Positions 6,203-14,438 are shown, counted from the first letter of the stretch. The stretch: DNA of 16,156 bases from RHKX01 sp035759925 (GCA_035759925.1 DASTTY010000019.1:1-16156), one strand, 5' to 3'. Numbers and translations: made by a program. The notes: generated by a model not told the origin, from the letters alone.

Positions 6203-6234
6203 GGGGTCAGCCGTCGTCGTGCTAGAAGGCAGCG

Positions 6235-6720
6235 GTGCGCCTGATCCCCCTCGAGCACCCGATCCCGCCCGGCATCGAGCATGATCGCTTCCGGCTCCGG
6301 ATCCTCACCGTCGATGATCTGATCAAGGACTACGAGGCGGTGATGAGCAGCGCCGAGCGGCTCCGCGAGCGCTTTCCGTACTGGGGCTGGCCGGAGGCCG
6401 GCATGACCCTGAAGGACGACCTGATCGACCTCGGCTGGCATCAGAAGGAGGCGCAGCTGCGGCGCTCGTTCAACTACGCGGTGATGGCGCCCGACGAGAG
6501 CCGGCTGCTCGGCTGCGTCTACGTCGATCCGCCCGACAAGCAGGGCGCCGACGCAGACGTCTTCCTCTGGGTACGCAGCGACGAGGAGGGCGGCGACCTC
6601 GAGGAGGTGCTCGAGGCGGAGGTTCGGCGCTGGCTCGCCGCCGAGTGGCCGTTCGAGACGGCGCGTTGGCCCGGACGCGACCTCGCCTGGGAGGAATGGG
6701 ACGCGCTGCCGGACGCCTAG
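6235..6720 (+). CDS. GNAT-like N-acetyltransferase family protein (probable)
   Basis: A 161-residue protein with the order expected of a small GNAT fold: an N-terminal strand FRLRILTVDDLIKDYEAVMSS, a WPEAGMTLKDDLIDLGWHQKEAQLR helix region, a central strand pair FNYAVMAPDESRLLGCVYVDPP, and VFLWVRSDEEG leading into a helix LEEVLEAEVRRWL. The acetyl-CoA pyrophosphate loop (Q/RxxGxG/A) is not clear in its usual place, so activity is uncertain and a non-catalytic relative is possible. The GTG start is supported by AGAAGG (6224-6229) five bases upstream. It is divergent from the ABC exporter and is followed 56 bp later by the UPF0104 membrane protein. The substrate is unknown. Confidence 0.6.
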   Translation: MRLIPLEHPIPPGIEHDRFRLRILTVDDLIKDYEAVMSSAERLRERFPYWGWPEAGMTLKDDLIDLGWHQKEAQLRRSFNYAVMAPDESRLLGCVYVDPPDKQGADADVFLWVRSDEEGGDLEEVLEAEVRRWLAAEWPFETARWPGRDLAWEEWDALPDA

Positions 6721-6744
6721 CCGATTGATACCTCCCGACGCGGT

Positions 6745-6766
6745 TACAGTCGTTGCCTGTGCAACG
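6745..6766 (+). promoter_or_regulatory. Possible -10 element followed by an inverted repeat
   Basis: TACAGT (6745-6750) is followed at once by CGTTGC-CTGT-GCAACG (6751-6766), a perfect 6-bp stem with a 4-base loop. If transcription starts near 6758 the repeat straddles the start, a better fit to a repressor site than to an RNA hairpin. A TTGATA at 6725 is only 14 bases upstream, too short for a normal -35 spacing. Confidence 0.35.
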
Positions 6767-6776
6767 CTGAACGGGA

Positions 6777-7874
6777 ATGGCGGGTACAGATCGACTGACC
6801 CGGTCCGATGGGAAGAGCGGCTCGTCCACCGACTCGTCCCAGTGGGAGCCGCGGACGCTCGCGAAGCGGGGCATCCCGGCATTCGTCGCGATCGCCGTTT
6901 TGATCCTGATCGCCTGGGTCGCGCCGGGCCTCGGCGAGGTCCGCGAGCTGCTGCCCGATGCAGCGCCGGGCTGGGTGGCGATCGCGATCGCGTTCGAGGC
7001 GCTCTCGTTCGCCTCCTACATCGTCATGTTCGCGCCGGTCTTCTGCCGCGGCCTCAGCTGGCGACGGAGCTGGCAGATCGGCGGCTCCGAGCTCGCGGTC
7101 GGCTCGCTGGTCCCGGCGAGCGGCGCCAGCGGTCTCGCCTTCGGGGCGTGGGTCCTCCACGAGGGTGGGATGGACCCCGACCGGATCGCCCATCGCTCGG
7201 TTGCGTTCTTCCTGATCAAGAGCTCAGTCAACTTCTTCGCCGTCGCGATCATCGGGCTGCTCATGTACACGAGCCTGTTCGGGGTCGACGAGCCGTGGAC
7301 GCTGACGCTGCTGCCGGCGATGATGTCGGTCGCGGTGATCGTCGCGGTGATGGTCATCCCTCGCTTCGGCCCCGGCGAGGACCCCGATCCCGCCGCCTCG
7401 CGGTCGACGCGGTTCATCGCCGCCTCGCGGCGGGCGTTGATCAACGGGACCGAGGGCGCGATCGACATCGTCCGCTCCGGCAACGTCCGCGTCATCGCCG
7501 GCGCGATCGGCTACTGGGCATTCGACAACGCGGTGCTCTGGGCGACGTTCCATGCCTTCGGCTACACGCCGGAGATCTCGATCGTCCTGATGGGTTACCT
7601 GATCGGCCAGCTCGGCGGCCTCTTGCCGATCCCCGGCGGCGTCGGCGGCATCGACGGCGGCCTGATCGGGACGCTGATCGTCTACGGGGCGCCGGCGGCA
7701 GTCGTCGCCGCCGCCGTGCTCGCCTACCGCGTGATCCTGTTCTGGCTGCCGCTCATCGCCGGCACCGTCGCCTTCTTCAGCCTCCGCCGCGACATGCCCC
7801 ACGACGGCGAGCTGGCGAGCTGCGAGGTTGCGGCGTCCGCGGCGGCCGCCCGCCGCGCCACCGCCAGGGCTTAG
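6777..7874 (+). CDS. UPF0104 / lysylphosphatidylglycerol synthase transmembrane-domain family protein
   Basis: Integral membrane protein of 365 residues. A polar N-terminus (1-30) is followed by about eight or nine hydrophobic segments, near 33-51, 64-88, 108-127, 142-166, 177-196, 238-258, 264-283, 293-315 and 318-337. The diagnostic motif is LGGLLPIPGGVGGIDGG (279-295), typical of PF03706, the membrane domain shared by MprF-type flippases and many stand-alone proteins. The soluble aminoacyl-transfer domain of MprF is absent, so lipid lysinylation should not be assumed; a lipid transport or flipping role is the family-level inference. The C-terminus is a short alanine/arginine-rich tail. The ATG at 6777 has only GGGA immediately upstream, a poor ribosome binding site. 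The M23 peptidase gene follows after 28 bp, overlapping its candidate promoter. Confidence 0.85.
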   Translation: MAGTDRLTRSDGKSGSSTDSSQWEPRTLAKRGIPAFVAIAVLILIAWVAPGLGEVRELLPDAAPGWVAIAIAFEALSFASYIVMFAPVFCRGLSWRRSWQIGGSELAVGSLVPASGASGLAFGAWVLHEGGMDPDRIAHRSVAFFLIKSSVNFFAVAIIGLLMYTSLFGVDEPWTLTLLPAMMSVAVIVAVMVIPRFGPGEDPDPAASRSTRFIAASRRALINGTEGAIDIVRSGNVRVIAGAIGYWAFDNAVLWATFHAFGYTPEISIVLMGYLIGQLGGLLPIPGGVGGIDGGLIGTLIVYGAPAAVVAAAVLAYRVILFWLPLIAGTVAFFSLRRDMPHDGELASCEVAASAAAARRATARA

Positions 7875-7888
7875 ACCGGGTCGGCGGT

Positions 7889-7894
7889 TAGCCT
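7889..7894 (+). promoter_or_regulatory. Candidate -10 element, leaderless M23 peptidase transcript
   Basis: TAGCCT ends eight bases before the ATG at 7903, in the 28-base gap after the UPF0104 gene. The 8-base gap GGCCGCCG has no Shine-Dalgarno. No clear -35 is present; any such element would overlap the end of the upstream gene. Confidence 0.45.
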
Positions 7895-7902
7895 GGCCGC
7901 CG

Positions 7903-8718
7903 ATGCGATCCCGGTTCGCCGTCATGCTCGCAATCCTCGCGTCGCTGTCAGCCGGCGTCGGCGCGCAGGGTGCGACCGACGCCGAGCGCGGGATCGGCTT
8001 CGAGCTGAAGCGGACGTCGATCACGCCGCGCCATCCGACCTTCGACGCCAAGCGCGAGATCCGGCTCCACTACGGGTTCGCCGCGACCCGAGCCGCCGAC
8101 CTGCGCATCGAGGTGCGCCGGGCAGGAAGCGACAAAGTCGTCCGCGTCTACCGGGAGCGGGACGCGCGGCCGGGCCGTCGCCTCGCCCGCGTCTGGAACG
8201 GACTGAACCGGCGCGACAGGGTCGCCCGCGACGGCCGCTACGAGTTCCGGGTCGGCCCGCGCGGCGGCGCGATGCGCTTCGCCGGCCGCTTCCGGCTCCG
8301 CACCCACGTCTTCCCGGTCGACGGCCCGCATGGGACCCGGGGTGCGATCGGCGAGTTCGGCGCGCCGCGCAGCGGCGGCCGCGTCCACGAGGGCTTCGAC
8401 ATCACCGCCGACTGCGGGACCAGGCTCGACGCCGCCCGCGGCGGCAAGGTCCGCAAGGTCGGCTACGACCCGGTCCTCTACGGCTACTACGTCCTGATCG
8501 ACGGCCGGAAGACGAGCCAGGACTACTTCTACGCGCACCTGATCGCGCCGCCTCCGGTCGACCGCCGCGAGCGGGTCCGGACCGGCCAGTACGTCGGGCG
8601 GGTCGGCAAGACGGGCAACGCGGCGAGCACTCCCTGCCACCTCCACTTCGAGATCCGCGTCCACGGCCGGCCGGTCGATCCCGAGCCGTACCTGCACGAC
8701 TGGGACGAGCACTCGTAG
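7903..8718 (+). CDS. Secreted M23 (LytM-type) metallopeptidase with FlgD-like Ig domain
   Basis: Predicted peptidoglycan endopeptidase acting outside the membrane, 271 residues. A signal peptide covers about 1-24 (MRSRF, hydrophobic core, AGVGAQGA). Residues about 35-135 look like a FlgD-type immunoglobulin domain, with the typical VWNGLNRRDRVARDGRYEFRV. The catalytic M23 domain follows (about 145-265): zinc ligands H162 and D166 in HEGFD and H248 in HLHFE, with catalytic histidines H212 (YAHL) and H246. All are present, so it should be an active enzyme rather than a degenerate LytM activator. Two cysteines, C171 and C245, might pair. The ATG at 7903 is chosen because it opens the signal peptide; upstream in-frame sequence overlaps the previous gene. 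Wall remodelling or cell separation is the inferred role. Confidence 0.92.
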   Translation: MRSRFAVMLAILASLSAGVGAQGATDAERGIGFELKRTSITPRHPTFDAKREIRLHYGFAATRAADLRIEVRRAGSDKVVRVYRERDARPGRRLARVWNGLNRRDRVARDGRYEFRVGPRGGAMRFAGRFRLRTHVFPVDGPHGTRGAIGEFGAPRSGGRVHEGFDITADCGTRLDAARGGKVRKVGYDPVLYGYYVLIDGRKTSQDYFYAHLIAPPPVDRRERVRTGQYVGRVGKTGNAASTPCHLHFEIRVHGRPVDPEPYLHDWDEHS

Positions 8719-8809
8719 ACCTCCCGGGCCGGCGACTTCGCGTTTTCTGCTTCGCGATCCGCACGCCATGTGGCAACATCGTCGGGGAACACGACGGAGG
8801 AGTTGGCCG

Positions 8810-9679
8810 ATGGAGACCGTTGCCGCTGCGAACGAGGAAGCCGTCGAGGCGTGGAGCGGGGTGCTGTTCGACCGCTGGGCCCGCTACCGGGACGTGCTCG
8901 CCGTCTCGATCCGCGAGTTCTCCGACGTGGCGTTCGATCTCTGCCGGCCGCAACCGGGGGAGCGCGTGCTCGACGTCGGCTGCGGCCTCGGCGAGACGAC
9001 GCGGTCGCTGGCCGAGTTGGTCGGGCCGGCCGGGGAGGTCGTCGGGATCGATGCGGGCGAGCGCTTCGTTGAGACCGCCACCGCCGAGGCGGCCGAGGCC
9101 GGCGCCGGCAACGTCTCCTACATGACCGGCGACGTCCAGGTCGCCGACATGGGCTCCGGGTTCGACCTCGCCTTCTCCCGCTTCGGGACGATGTTCTTCG
9201 CGAACCCCGTCGCCGCTTTGCGTAACGTGCGCTCCTCGCTGCGCCCCGGCGGTCGCCTCTGCATGGTGGTCTGGCGCAGCAAGCTGGCGAACGAGTGGCT
9301 CCACCGCGGCGAGCTCGTCGTCGAGAAGTACCTCGAGCGGCCCGAGGAGACCGACGAGCCGACCTGCGGCCCCGGCCCCTTCTCGATGGCGAACGCCGAC
9401 ACGACGTCCGACATCGTCACCGCCGCCGGCTTCACGGGCGTCGCTTTGCGCCGCTGCGACATCTCCTACCTGATGGGTCGCGACATGGACCAGGCGATGG
9501 AGGTCGTGATGGCGATCGGTCCCGCCGGGGAGCTGATCCGGCTCGCCAAGGACGACGCCGAGAAGATCCGCCCGAAGCTCGAGCGCGAGCTCCGCGAGGC
9601 CTACGCCGACCTCGAACGCGAGGACGGGGTCTGGGCGGATGCGTCGACCTGGATCGTCAGCGGCGTCAACCCCGGCTAG
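8810..9679 (+). CDS. Class I SAM-dependent methyltransferase
   Basis: Cytoplasmic Rossmann-fold methyltransferase of 289 residues. Motif I is VLDVGCGLGETTRSL (53-67), the SAM ribose acid is D81 in VVGIDAG, the next strand region is VSYMTGDVQVADM, and motif IV reads FDLAFSRFGTMFF. The LRPGGRLCMVVW segment is the usual post-motif strand. The C-terminal part, including DMDQAMEVVMAIGPAGELIRLAKDD, is a helical substrate-side extension. The sequence fits UbiE-like small-molecule methyltransferases, but the acceptor is not predictable. The ATG at 8810 is preferred over an upstream in-frame ATG at 8768 because a strong GGAGGAG lies eight bases before it. It is 91 bp after the M23 gene, so it may have its own promoter, and it converges with lhr, stops 23 bp apart. 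Confidence 0.9.
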   Translation: METVAAANEEAVEAWSGVLFDRWARYRDVLAVSIREFSDVAFDLCRPQPGERVLDVGCGLGETTRSLAELVGPAGEVVGIDAGERFVETATAEAAEAGAGNVSYMTGDVQVADMGSGFDLAFSRFGTMFFANPVAALRNVRSSLRPGGRLCMVVWRSKLANEWLHRGELVVEKYLERPEETDEPTCGPGPFSMANADTTSDIVTAAGFTGVALRRCDISYLMGRDMDQAMEVVMAIGPAGELIRLAKDDAEKIRPKLERELREAYADLEREDGVWADASTWIVSGVNPG

Positions 9680-9702
9680 GAACGGAGGGGTCGCCGGAGC
9701 GG

Positions 9703-12700
9703 TCAGGCAGAGGCGACGAGTCGCCGCGGCTGGCGCTCGAATCCGGCGTCGACGAGCACCTGCTCGGCGTCATTGCCGAGCGCCGGCTCGCCGTCGATCC
9801 GCTCGATCCCGAGCCGCGGCAGCCGCCGGGCGCCGACCGCCTCGACGATCGCGTCCAGCGCCTTCGCGAATTGGTCGTCGCCGAGCCGGGCGAGCCTGAG
9901 CAGGCCCTTGCCGCCCCGTTCGAGGTAGAGGACCGGCTCGCCGTCGCGGAGGACGACGTAGGCGCCGGCGACCCGGCTCGGCCGGCGGCCGCCGCGGCCG
10001 TCGCCGTCATCGTCCTCGCGGGCCGGCAGGCGCGGCCAGCTCAGGGTGGCGCCGTAGGGCTGGGCGGGGTCGGTGGCGGCGAGGACGACGAACTCGTCGT
10101 CGACGCGCGGCAGCGAGCGGAGCCGCTCGACGGCACCGGCGAGCGCGAACTGGGCGCCGCCTAGGCCCTCGACGAAGTAGCCGCGGCGGGCGGTCCCGAG
10201 CATCTCGAGGTTGGAGAGCTCGCCGTAGAGCGCCGAGAAGCCTCCCGGCACGCCCTCGGCGAGGACCGTCTCGCGGGTGACGATGCCGTAGCGCTCGAGC
10301 ATCAGCTCCGCCTGCGCCCGCAGCCGCGGGCCCGACGGCGGGGCGCCCCGGAACAGCGACTCGGTCAGCGACCAGCGGCCGGCGACCGCCTGACCGGTGG
10401 CGTTGCGGCGCGAGCTGAACCGGCGGCCGCGGGTCGCCGCGGCCCGCTCGGAGGCCTTCAGGCGCGGTGCCCGGAGCGGCGCGACGGCGTCGTTGGTCAC
10501 CTCGCCCGCCCAGGCGAGGTCCCAGAGCGCCGAATGCAGCTCCTCACGCTCCCAAGGCTTCTCGCCCTCGCCGAGCTCGACGACGATGTCCAGCCAGAAC
10601 GACGGCTGCCGGGCGAGGAGGTCGCGGATCGCTTCGTGGATCTCGCCCTCGGGACGGTCGAGCTTCGCGTTCGCGGGCGGCGGGCCGGCGAGCCTGACGT
10701 CCTCGCGGAAGTAGAAGGCGACGCGCCCGGTCCGGCCGACCGGGCCGGCGCCGATCCAGACGACCTCGCCGCCGGTCGCGAGCTGGTCGAGCCAGGTCTG
10801 CGAGTAGGCGCCGATCCGCCGCGGGAGGACGTCCCGCTCCCAGACCTCCGGGGTCAGCGCGACCCCCTGGAGGGGGACGAGGATCTCCCGGAGCCGGTCC
10901 GGCCCGGCGCCGACCGCCCGGTAGGCGTCGACGTTCTGCCAGGAGACGAGGAAGCGGGCGAGCTCGGCGGTGTCGGCGGCCTCGACCTCCTTGCGGAGGA
11001 CCGCGAGGCTGGCGCGGCGGAGCCGGCGAAGGACGTCGGGGTCGCACCACTCGCGCTCGCTGCCGCCGGGGAGGAGCTCGCCGCGGACGAGCTCGCCGGC
11101 CGCCTCGAGCCGCTTCAGCGCCGGCGTCGGATCGACGCCGAAGCGCTGTTTCGGCTGGGCGGTCGGGAACGGGGCATGGGTCCGCGCGTAGCGGCGCAGC
11201 AACGTCTCCATCGGCTCCGCCACCGTCTCGAGGAACGTGTCGGGCAAGCCGGAGGGGACCGGAACGCCGAGCGCGTCGCGGTAGAGGCCGCCGTCCTCGG
11301 CCGCGATCCAGCGCTCCTCGCCGGCGATCCGGACCTTGACCGCCCGCCGCTCCGACTCGAGCTTGCTCAGCATCGACTCCGCCGAGTAGCCCTCGGCCAC
11401 GCGTTCGGCGACCTCGTCGCCCGTGAGGTCGCCGAGGCGGCGGAGGATCACCTGGAGCTGGTCGCGGTCGACCGCCCGCGCTTGCTCGAGCCGGTGCTGC
11501 AGGGAATCCTCGACGTCGGCCAGCGCGGCCGGGTCGATCAGCTCGCGGAGCTCCTCCTGCCCGAGCAGCTCGCGGAGGAGGTCGCGGTCGAGCGCGAGCG
11601 CCGCCGCCCGCCGCTCGGCGTTCGGCGTGTCGCCCTCGTACATGTAGGTGGCGACGTAGTCGAAGAGCAGCGAGGAGGCGAACGGCGAGGCGCTCTTCGT
11701 CTCGACCTCGACGAGCGACAATCGCCGGGACTGGAGGTCGCGGAGGATCTCCCCGAGGGCGGGCAGGTCGAGGACGTCGCGGAGCACCTCCCGGTAGGTC
11801 TCGAGCGTCACCGGGAAGCGCGGGAAGTCCTTGGCGACCTCGAGCAGGGACTGCGACTTGAGGCGCTGCTGCCAGAGCGGGGTGCGCTTGCCGGGATAGG
11901 CGCGCGGGATCAAGAGCGACCGTCCGGCCGCCTCGCGGAAGCGGGCGCCGAACAGCGCCGAGCCGGAGAGCTCGCCGACGATCAGGTCCTCGACCTCGTC
12001 GGGCTCGAGCAGGACGAGATCCGACGCCGGCGCCTGATCGGAGTCGGGGAGGTGGATGACGATCCCGTCGTCGGACCAGATCGCGTCGGCCTCGAGCTCG
12101 TGCTCGGCGCGGATCTTCGCCGCCAGGGCGAGGCCCCAGGCGGCGTGGACGCGGCCGCCGAACGGCGAGAGCACGCAGAGGCGCCAGTCGCCGATCTCGT
12201 CGCGGAAGCGCTCGACGACGATCGTCTCGTCGGAGGGGACGACCCGCGTCGCGGCCTGCTGCTCGCGCAGGTAGGCGACGAGGTTCTCGGCGGCGAGCTC
12301 ATCGAGGTCGTAGCTGCTCGCCAGCTCCTCGGGCTCGGACGCCACCGCCTCGCGCGAGAACTCGCCGATCGCCCGGCCGAGCTCGACCGGGCGGCCGATC
12401 CCCTCGCCGCGCCAGAACGGGATCGCGCCGGGGACCCCGGGCGCCGGCGTTACGATGACCCGGTCGCGGGTGATCTCCTCGATCCGCCACGACGAGGCGC
12501 CGAGCAGGAACACCTGGCCGGCGCGGGCCTCGTAGACCATCTCCTCGTCGAGCTCACCGACGCGGCGGCCGTCGGGCAGGTGGACGCCGAAGAGGCCGCG
12601 GTCGGGAATCGTGCCGGCGTTGGTGACCGCGAGCTGGCGGGCGCCCTTGCGGCCGCGGACGGTGCCGGCGGCGCGGTCCCAGACGATCCGCGGGCGGAGC

Positions 12701-14322
12701 TCGGCGAAGCGCTCGGACGGGTAGCGGCCGTCCAGCATGTCGAGGACGTTCTCGAGCTGCTCGCGCGAGAGCTCGCCGTAGGGCTCGGCCGACTTGACGA
12801 CCCGCTCGATCTCGTCGACGTCCCACTCCTCGTCGGCGGCCATCGCAACGATCTGCTGGGCGAGGACGTCGAGCGGGTTGCGGGGGATCACGGTCTCCTC
12901 GATCTCGCCGGTCCGCATCCGCTTCGCGACGACCGCGCACTCGAGCAGGTCGGAGCGGAACTTCGGGAAGATCCGGCCCTTCGAGACGGCGCCGAGCTCG
13001 TGGCCGGCGCGACCGACCCGCTGCATGCCCCGGGCGACCGACTTCGGCGACTCGACCTGGATGACGAGGTCGACGGCGCCCATGTCGATGCCGAGCTCGA
13101 GCGAGGAGGTCGCGACGATGCAGGGGAGCTGTCCGGACTTGAGCAGCTCTTCGACCTTGAGGCGCTCTTCGCGGGCGAGCGAGCCGTGGTGGGCGCGGGC
13201 GATCTCCTCGACGTAGTCCGGCGGGGCGCTGGCCGCTGACTCAACGGCGGCGGGTCTGGGGTCTCCCGCATCGGTGCTCGGATCGTCCGCCGGCTCCTCG
13301 GCGTTCATCTCGTTCAGGCGCTTTGCGAGGCGCTCGGCGCCGCGGCGGTTGTTGACGAAGATGATCGTCGAGGTGTGCTCGCGGACCAGGGAGAGCAGCT
13401 CCGGGTAGATGGCAGGCCAGATGCCGCGGGAGGGCGAGTCGCCGGGGACGGTCCCGGCAGCCGAGGGGTCGGGGCCGGGAAGCTCGACAGCGTCCGAATC
13501 AGCGGCCGCCGCTCCGGGACGTGAAGCGGTCGAAGCGGCGGGGGTATTCGGGTCGGCCATGTCGGCGACGGGGACGACGATCTCGAGGTCCATCTCCTTG
13601 CTGACGCCGGCGTCGACGATCCGACACTCGCGCCCGGGGCCGGCGAGGAAGGACGCGATCCGCTCGAGCGGACGCTGCGTCGCCGAGAGGCCGATCCGCT
13701 GGATCGGGCGCTCGCGGCCGGCGCCGTCGCCGGCGTTCACCGCGACGTGGCGCTCGAGCCGCTCCAGGGTCAGCGTCATGTGAGCGCCGCGTTTGGTCGG
13801 CGCGACGGCGTGGATCTCGTCGACGATCACGGCCTCGACGTCGGTGAGGATGTCGCGCGCCTGCGAGGTCAGCATCAGATACAGCGACTCCGGCGTCGTG
13901 ATCAGGATGTCGGGCGGCTTGCGGATCATCGCCTGGCGCTCGCGCTGCGGCGTGTCGCCGGTCCGCAACGCGACGCGGAGGTCGGCGCCGATCCCGGCCA
14001 GCGGCGCCCGCAGGTTCCGCTCGACGTCGTAGGAGAGCGCCTTCAGGGGCGAGACGTAAACCAAAGACACCCCCGTTGGCGCGTCCTTGCCAGCGTCGCC
14101 GTTCGCTCGCCCCTTCGCGAGGCTGTCGATCCCCCAGAGGAAAGCGGTCAGCGTCTTGCCGGATCCGGTCGGCGCGCAGATCAGCGTGTTCTCGCCGGTA
14201 GCGATCGCCGGCCAGCCCTGCTCCTGAGCGGGGGTGGGCGCCTCGAACGAGCGCTCGAACCAGGCACGCGTCCGCTCGCTGAATCCCGCCAGCGGGTCTG
14301 TCTTCTCAGTCCGTTTCGTCAC
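9703..14322 (-). CDS. lhr: Lhr, giant superfamily 2 ATP-dependent helicase, full length
   Basis: Long DNA-repair helicase, about 1,539 residues from the chosen GTG, matching full-length bacterial Lhr (about 1,500). Helicase motifs are intact: Q-motif region 26-33, Walker A APTGSGKT (50-57), Ia PLKAL (92-96), Ib TTPES (142-146), DEIH (168-171), III SATQ (213-216), IV FVNNRR (322-327), V SSLELGIDMG (406-415), VI QRVGRAGH (434-441). The winged-helix and DEAD/H-associated regions follow, then the large Lhr C-terminal domain ending with GYFVEGLGGAQFALAGAVERLR. Family knowledge: mycobacterial Lhr is a 3'-5' translocase that unwinds RNA:DNA hybrids, and the E. coli C-terminal domain has been reported as a uracil-DNA glycosylase. 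Two low-complexity inserts (about 255-299 and 341-368) are unusual. Start choice is uncertain: GTG 14322, TTG 14331 or ATG 14367. It is divergent from the sulfatase gene. Confidence 0.95.
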   Translation of the reverse strand: MTKRTEKTDPLAGFSERTRAWFERSFEAPTPAQEQGWPAIATGENTLICAPTGSGKTLTAFLWGIDSLAKGRANGDAGKDAPTGVSLVYVSPLKALSYDVERNLRAPLAGIGADLRVALRTGDTPQRERQAMIRKPPDILITTPESLYLMLTSQARDILTDVEAVIVDEIHAVAPTKRGAHMTLTLERLERHVAVNAGDGAGRERPIQRIGLSATQRPLERIASFLAGPGRECRIVDAGVSKEMDLEIVVPVADMADPNTPAASTASRPGAAAADSDAVELPGPDPSAAGTVPGDSPSRGIWPAIYPELLSLVREHTSTIIFVNNRRGAERLAKRLNEMNAEEPADDPSTDAGDPRPAAVESAASAPPDYVEEIARAHHGSLAREERLKVEELLKSGQLPCIVATSSLELGIDMGAVDLVIQVESPKSVARGMQRVGRAGHELGAVSKGRIFPKFRSDLLECAVVAKRMRTGEIEETVIPRNPLDVLAQQIVAMAADEEWDVDEIERVVKSAEPYGELSREQLENVLDMLDGRYPSERFAELRPRIVWDRAAGTVRGRKGARQLAVTNAGTIPDRGLFGVHLPDGRRVGELDEEMVYEARAGQVFLLGASSWRIEEITRDRVIVTPAPGVPGAIPFWRGEGIGRPVELGRAIGEFSREAVASEPEELASSYDLDELAAENLVAYLREQQAATRVVPSDETIVVERFRDEIGDWRLCVLSPFGGRVHAAWGLALAAKIRAEHELEADAIWSDDGIVIHLPDSDQAPASDLVLLEPDEVEDLIVGELSGSALFGARFREAAGRSLLIPRAYPGKRTPLWQQRLKSQSLLEVAKDFPRFPVTLETYREVLRDVLDLPALGEILRDLQSRRLSLVEVETKSASPFASSLLFDYVATYMYEGDTPNAERRAAALALDRDLLRELLGQEELRELIDPAALADVEDSLQHRLEQARAVDRDQLQVILRRLGDLTGDEVAERVAEGYSAESMLSKLESERRAVKVRIAGEERWIAAEDGGLYRDALGVPVPSGLPDTFLETVAEPMETLLRRYARTHAPFPTAQPKQRFGVDPTPALKRLEAAGELVRGELLPGGSEREWCDPDVLRRLRRASLAVLRKEVEAADTAELARFLVSWQNVDAYRAVGAGPDRLREILVPLQGVALTPEVWERDVLPRRIGAYSQTWLDQLATGGEVVWIGAGPVGRTGRVAFYFREDVRLAGPPPANAKLDRPEGEIHEAIRDLLARQPSFWLDIVVELGEGEKPWEREELHSALWDLAWAGEVTNDAVAPLRAPRLKASERAAATRGRRFSSRRNATGQAVAGRWSLTESLFRGAPPSGPRLRAQAELMLERYGIVTRETVLAEGVPGGFSALYGELSNLEMLGTARRGYFVEGLGGAQFALAGAVERLRSLPRVDDEFVVLAATDPAQPYGATLSWPRLPAREDDDGDGRGGRRPSRVAGAYVVLRDGEPVLYLERGGKGLLRLARLGDDQFAKALDAIVEAVGARRLPRLGIERIDGEPALGNDAEQVLVDAGFERQPRRLVASA

Positions 14323-14338
14323 GGTGGCCAATCGATCG

Positions 14339-14344
14339 ATCTTA
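14339..14344 (-). promoter_or_regulatory. Candidate -10 element for lhr
   Basis: TAAGAT on the minus strand ends seven bases before a TTG at 14331 that is in frame with lhr, and 16 bases before the GTG at 14322. Transcription would start near 14332, which excludes the ATG at 14367 if this is the promoter. No clear -35 is seen. Confidence 0.45.
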
Positions 14345-14438
14345 GGGATCGGGCCGCGCCGTCTCACCGAGCGGGCGCGACTTCCCGGCGAGGAGCGTGT
14401 TCGCAGGGTTGACCGGCATGGTCTGGGAGGCTCTCGAC

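Noticed and set aside
6725..6750. TTGATA/TACAGT as a -35/-10 promoter pair for the UPF0104 gene
   Set aside because: The spacer is only 14 bases, below the 16-18 normally tolerated. The -10-like hexamer alone is kept at low confidence.
6190..6882. Long upstream extension of the ABC ATPase frame
   Set aside because: It is antisense to the GNAT-like gene and has no ABC content; the ATPase domain begins right after the GTG at 6189.
6777..7874. Naming the membrane protein MprF (lysyl-phosphatidylglycerol synthase)
   Set aside because: Only the membrane domain is present; the catalytic aminoacyl-transfer domain is missing.
8736..8756. Direct repeat CTTCGCG, two copies 14 bases apart, upstream of the methyltransferase
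   Set aside because: Only 7 bases long, in sequence where CG-rich words recur often, and no promoter elements align with it. The nearby short GCGA/TCGC hairpin before TTTT has a 2-base loop and is too weak to call a terminator.
10534..13239. A 901-codon open frame on the plus strand
   Set aside because: It lies wholly antisense to lhr. Its product is dominated by Arg, Glu, Asp, Leu and Gly without domains, as expected when a GC-rich gene is read in reverse; lhr on the other strand has every helicase motif.
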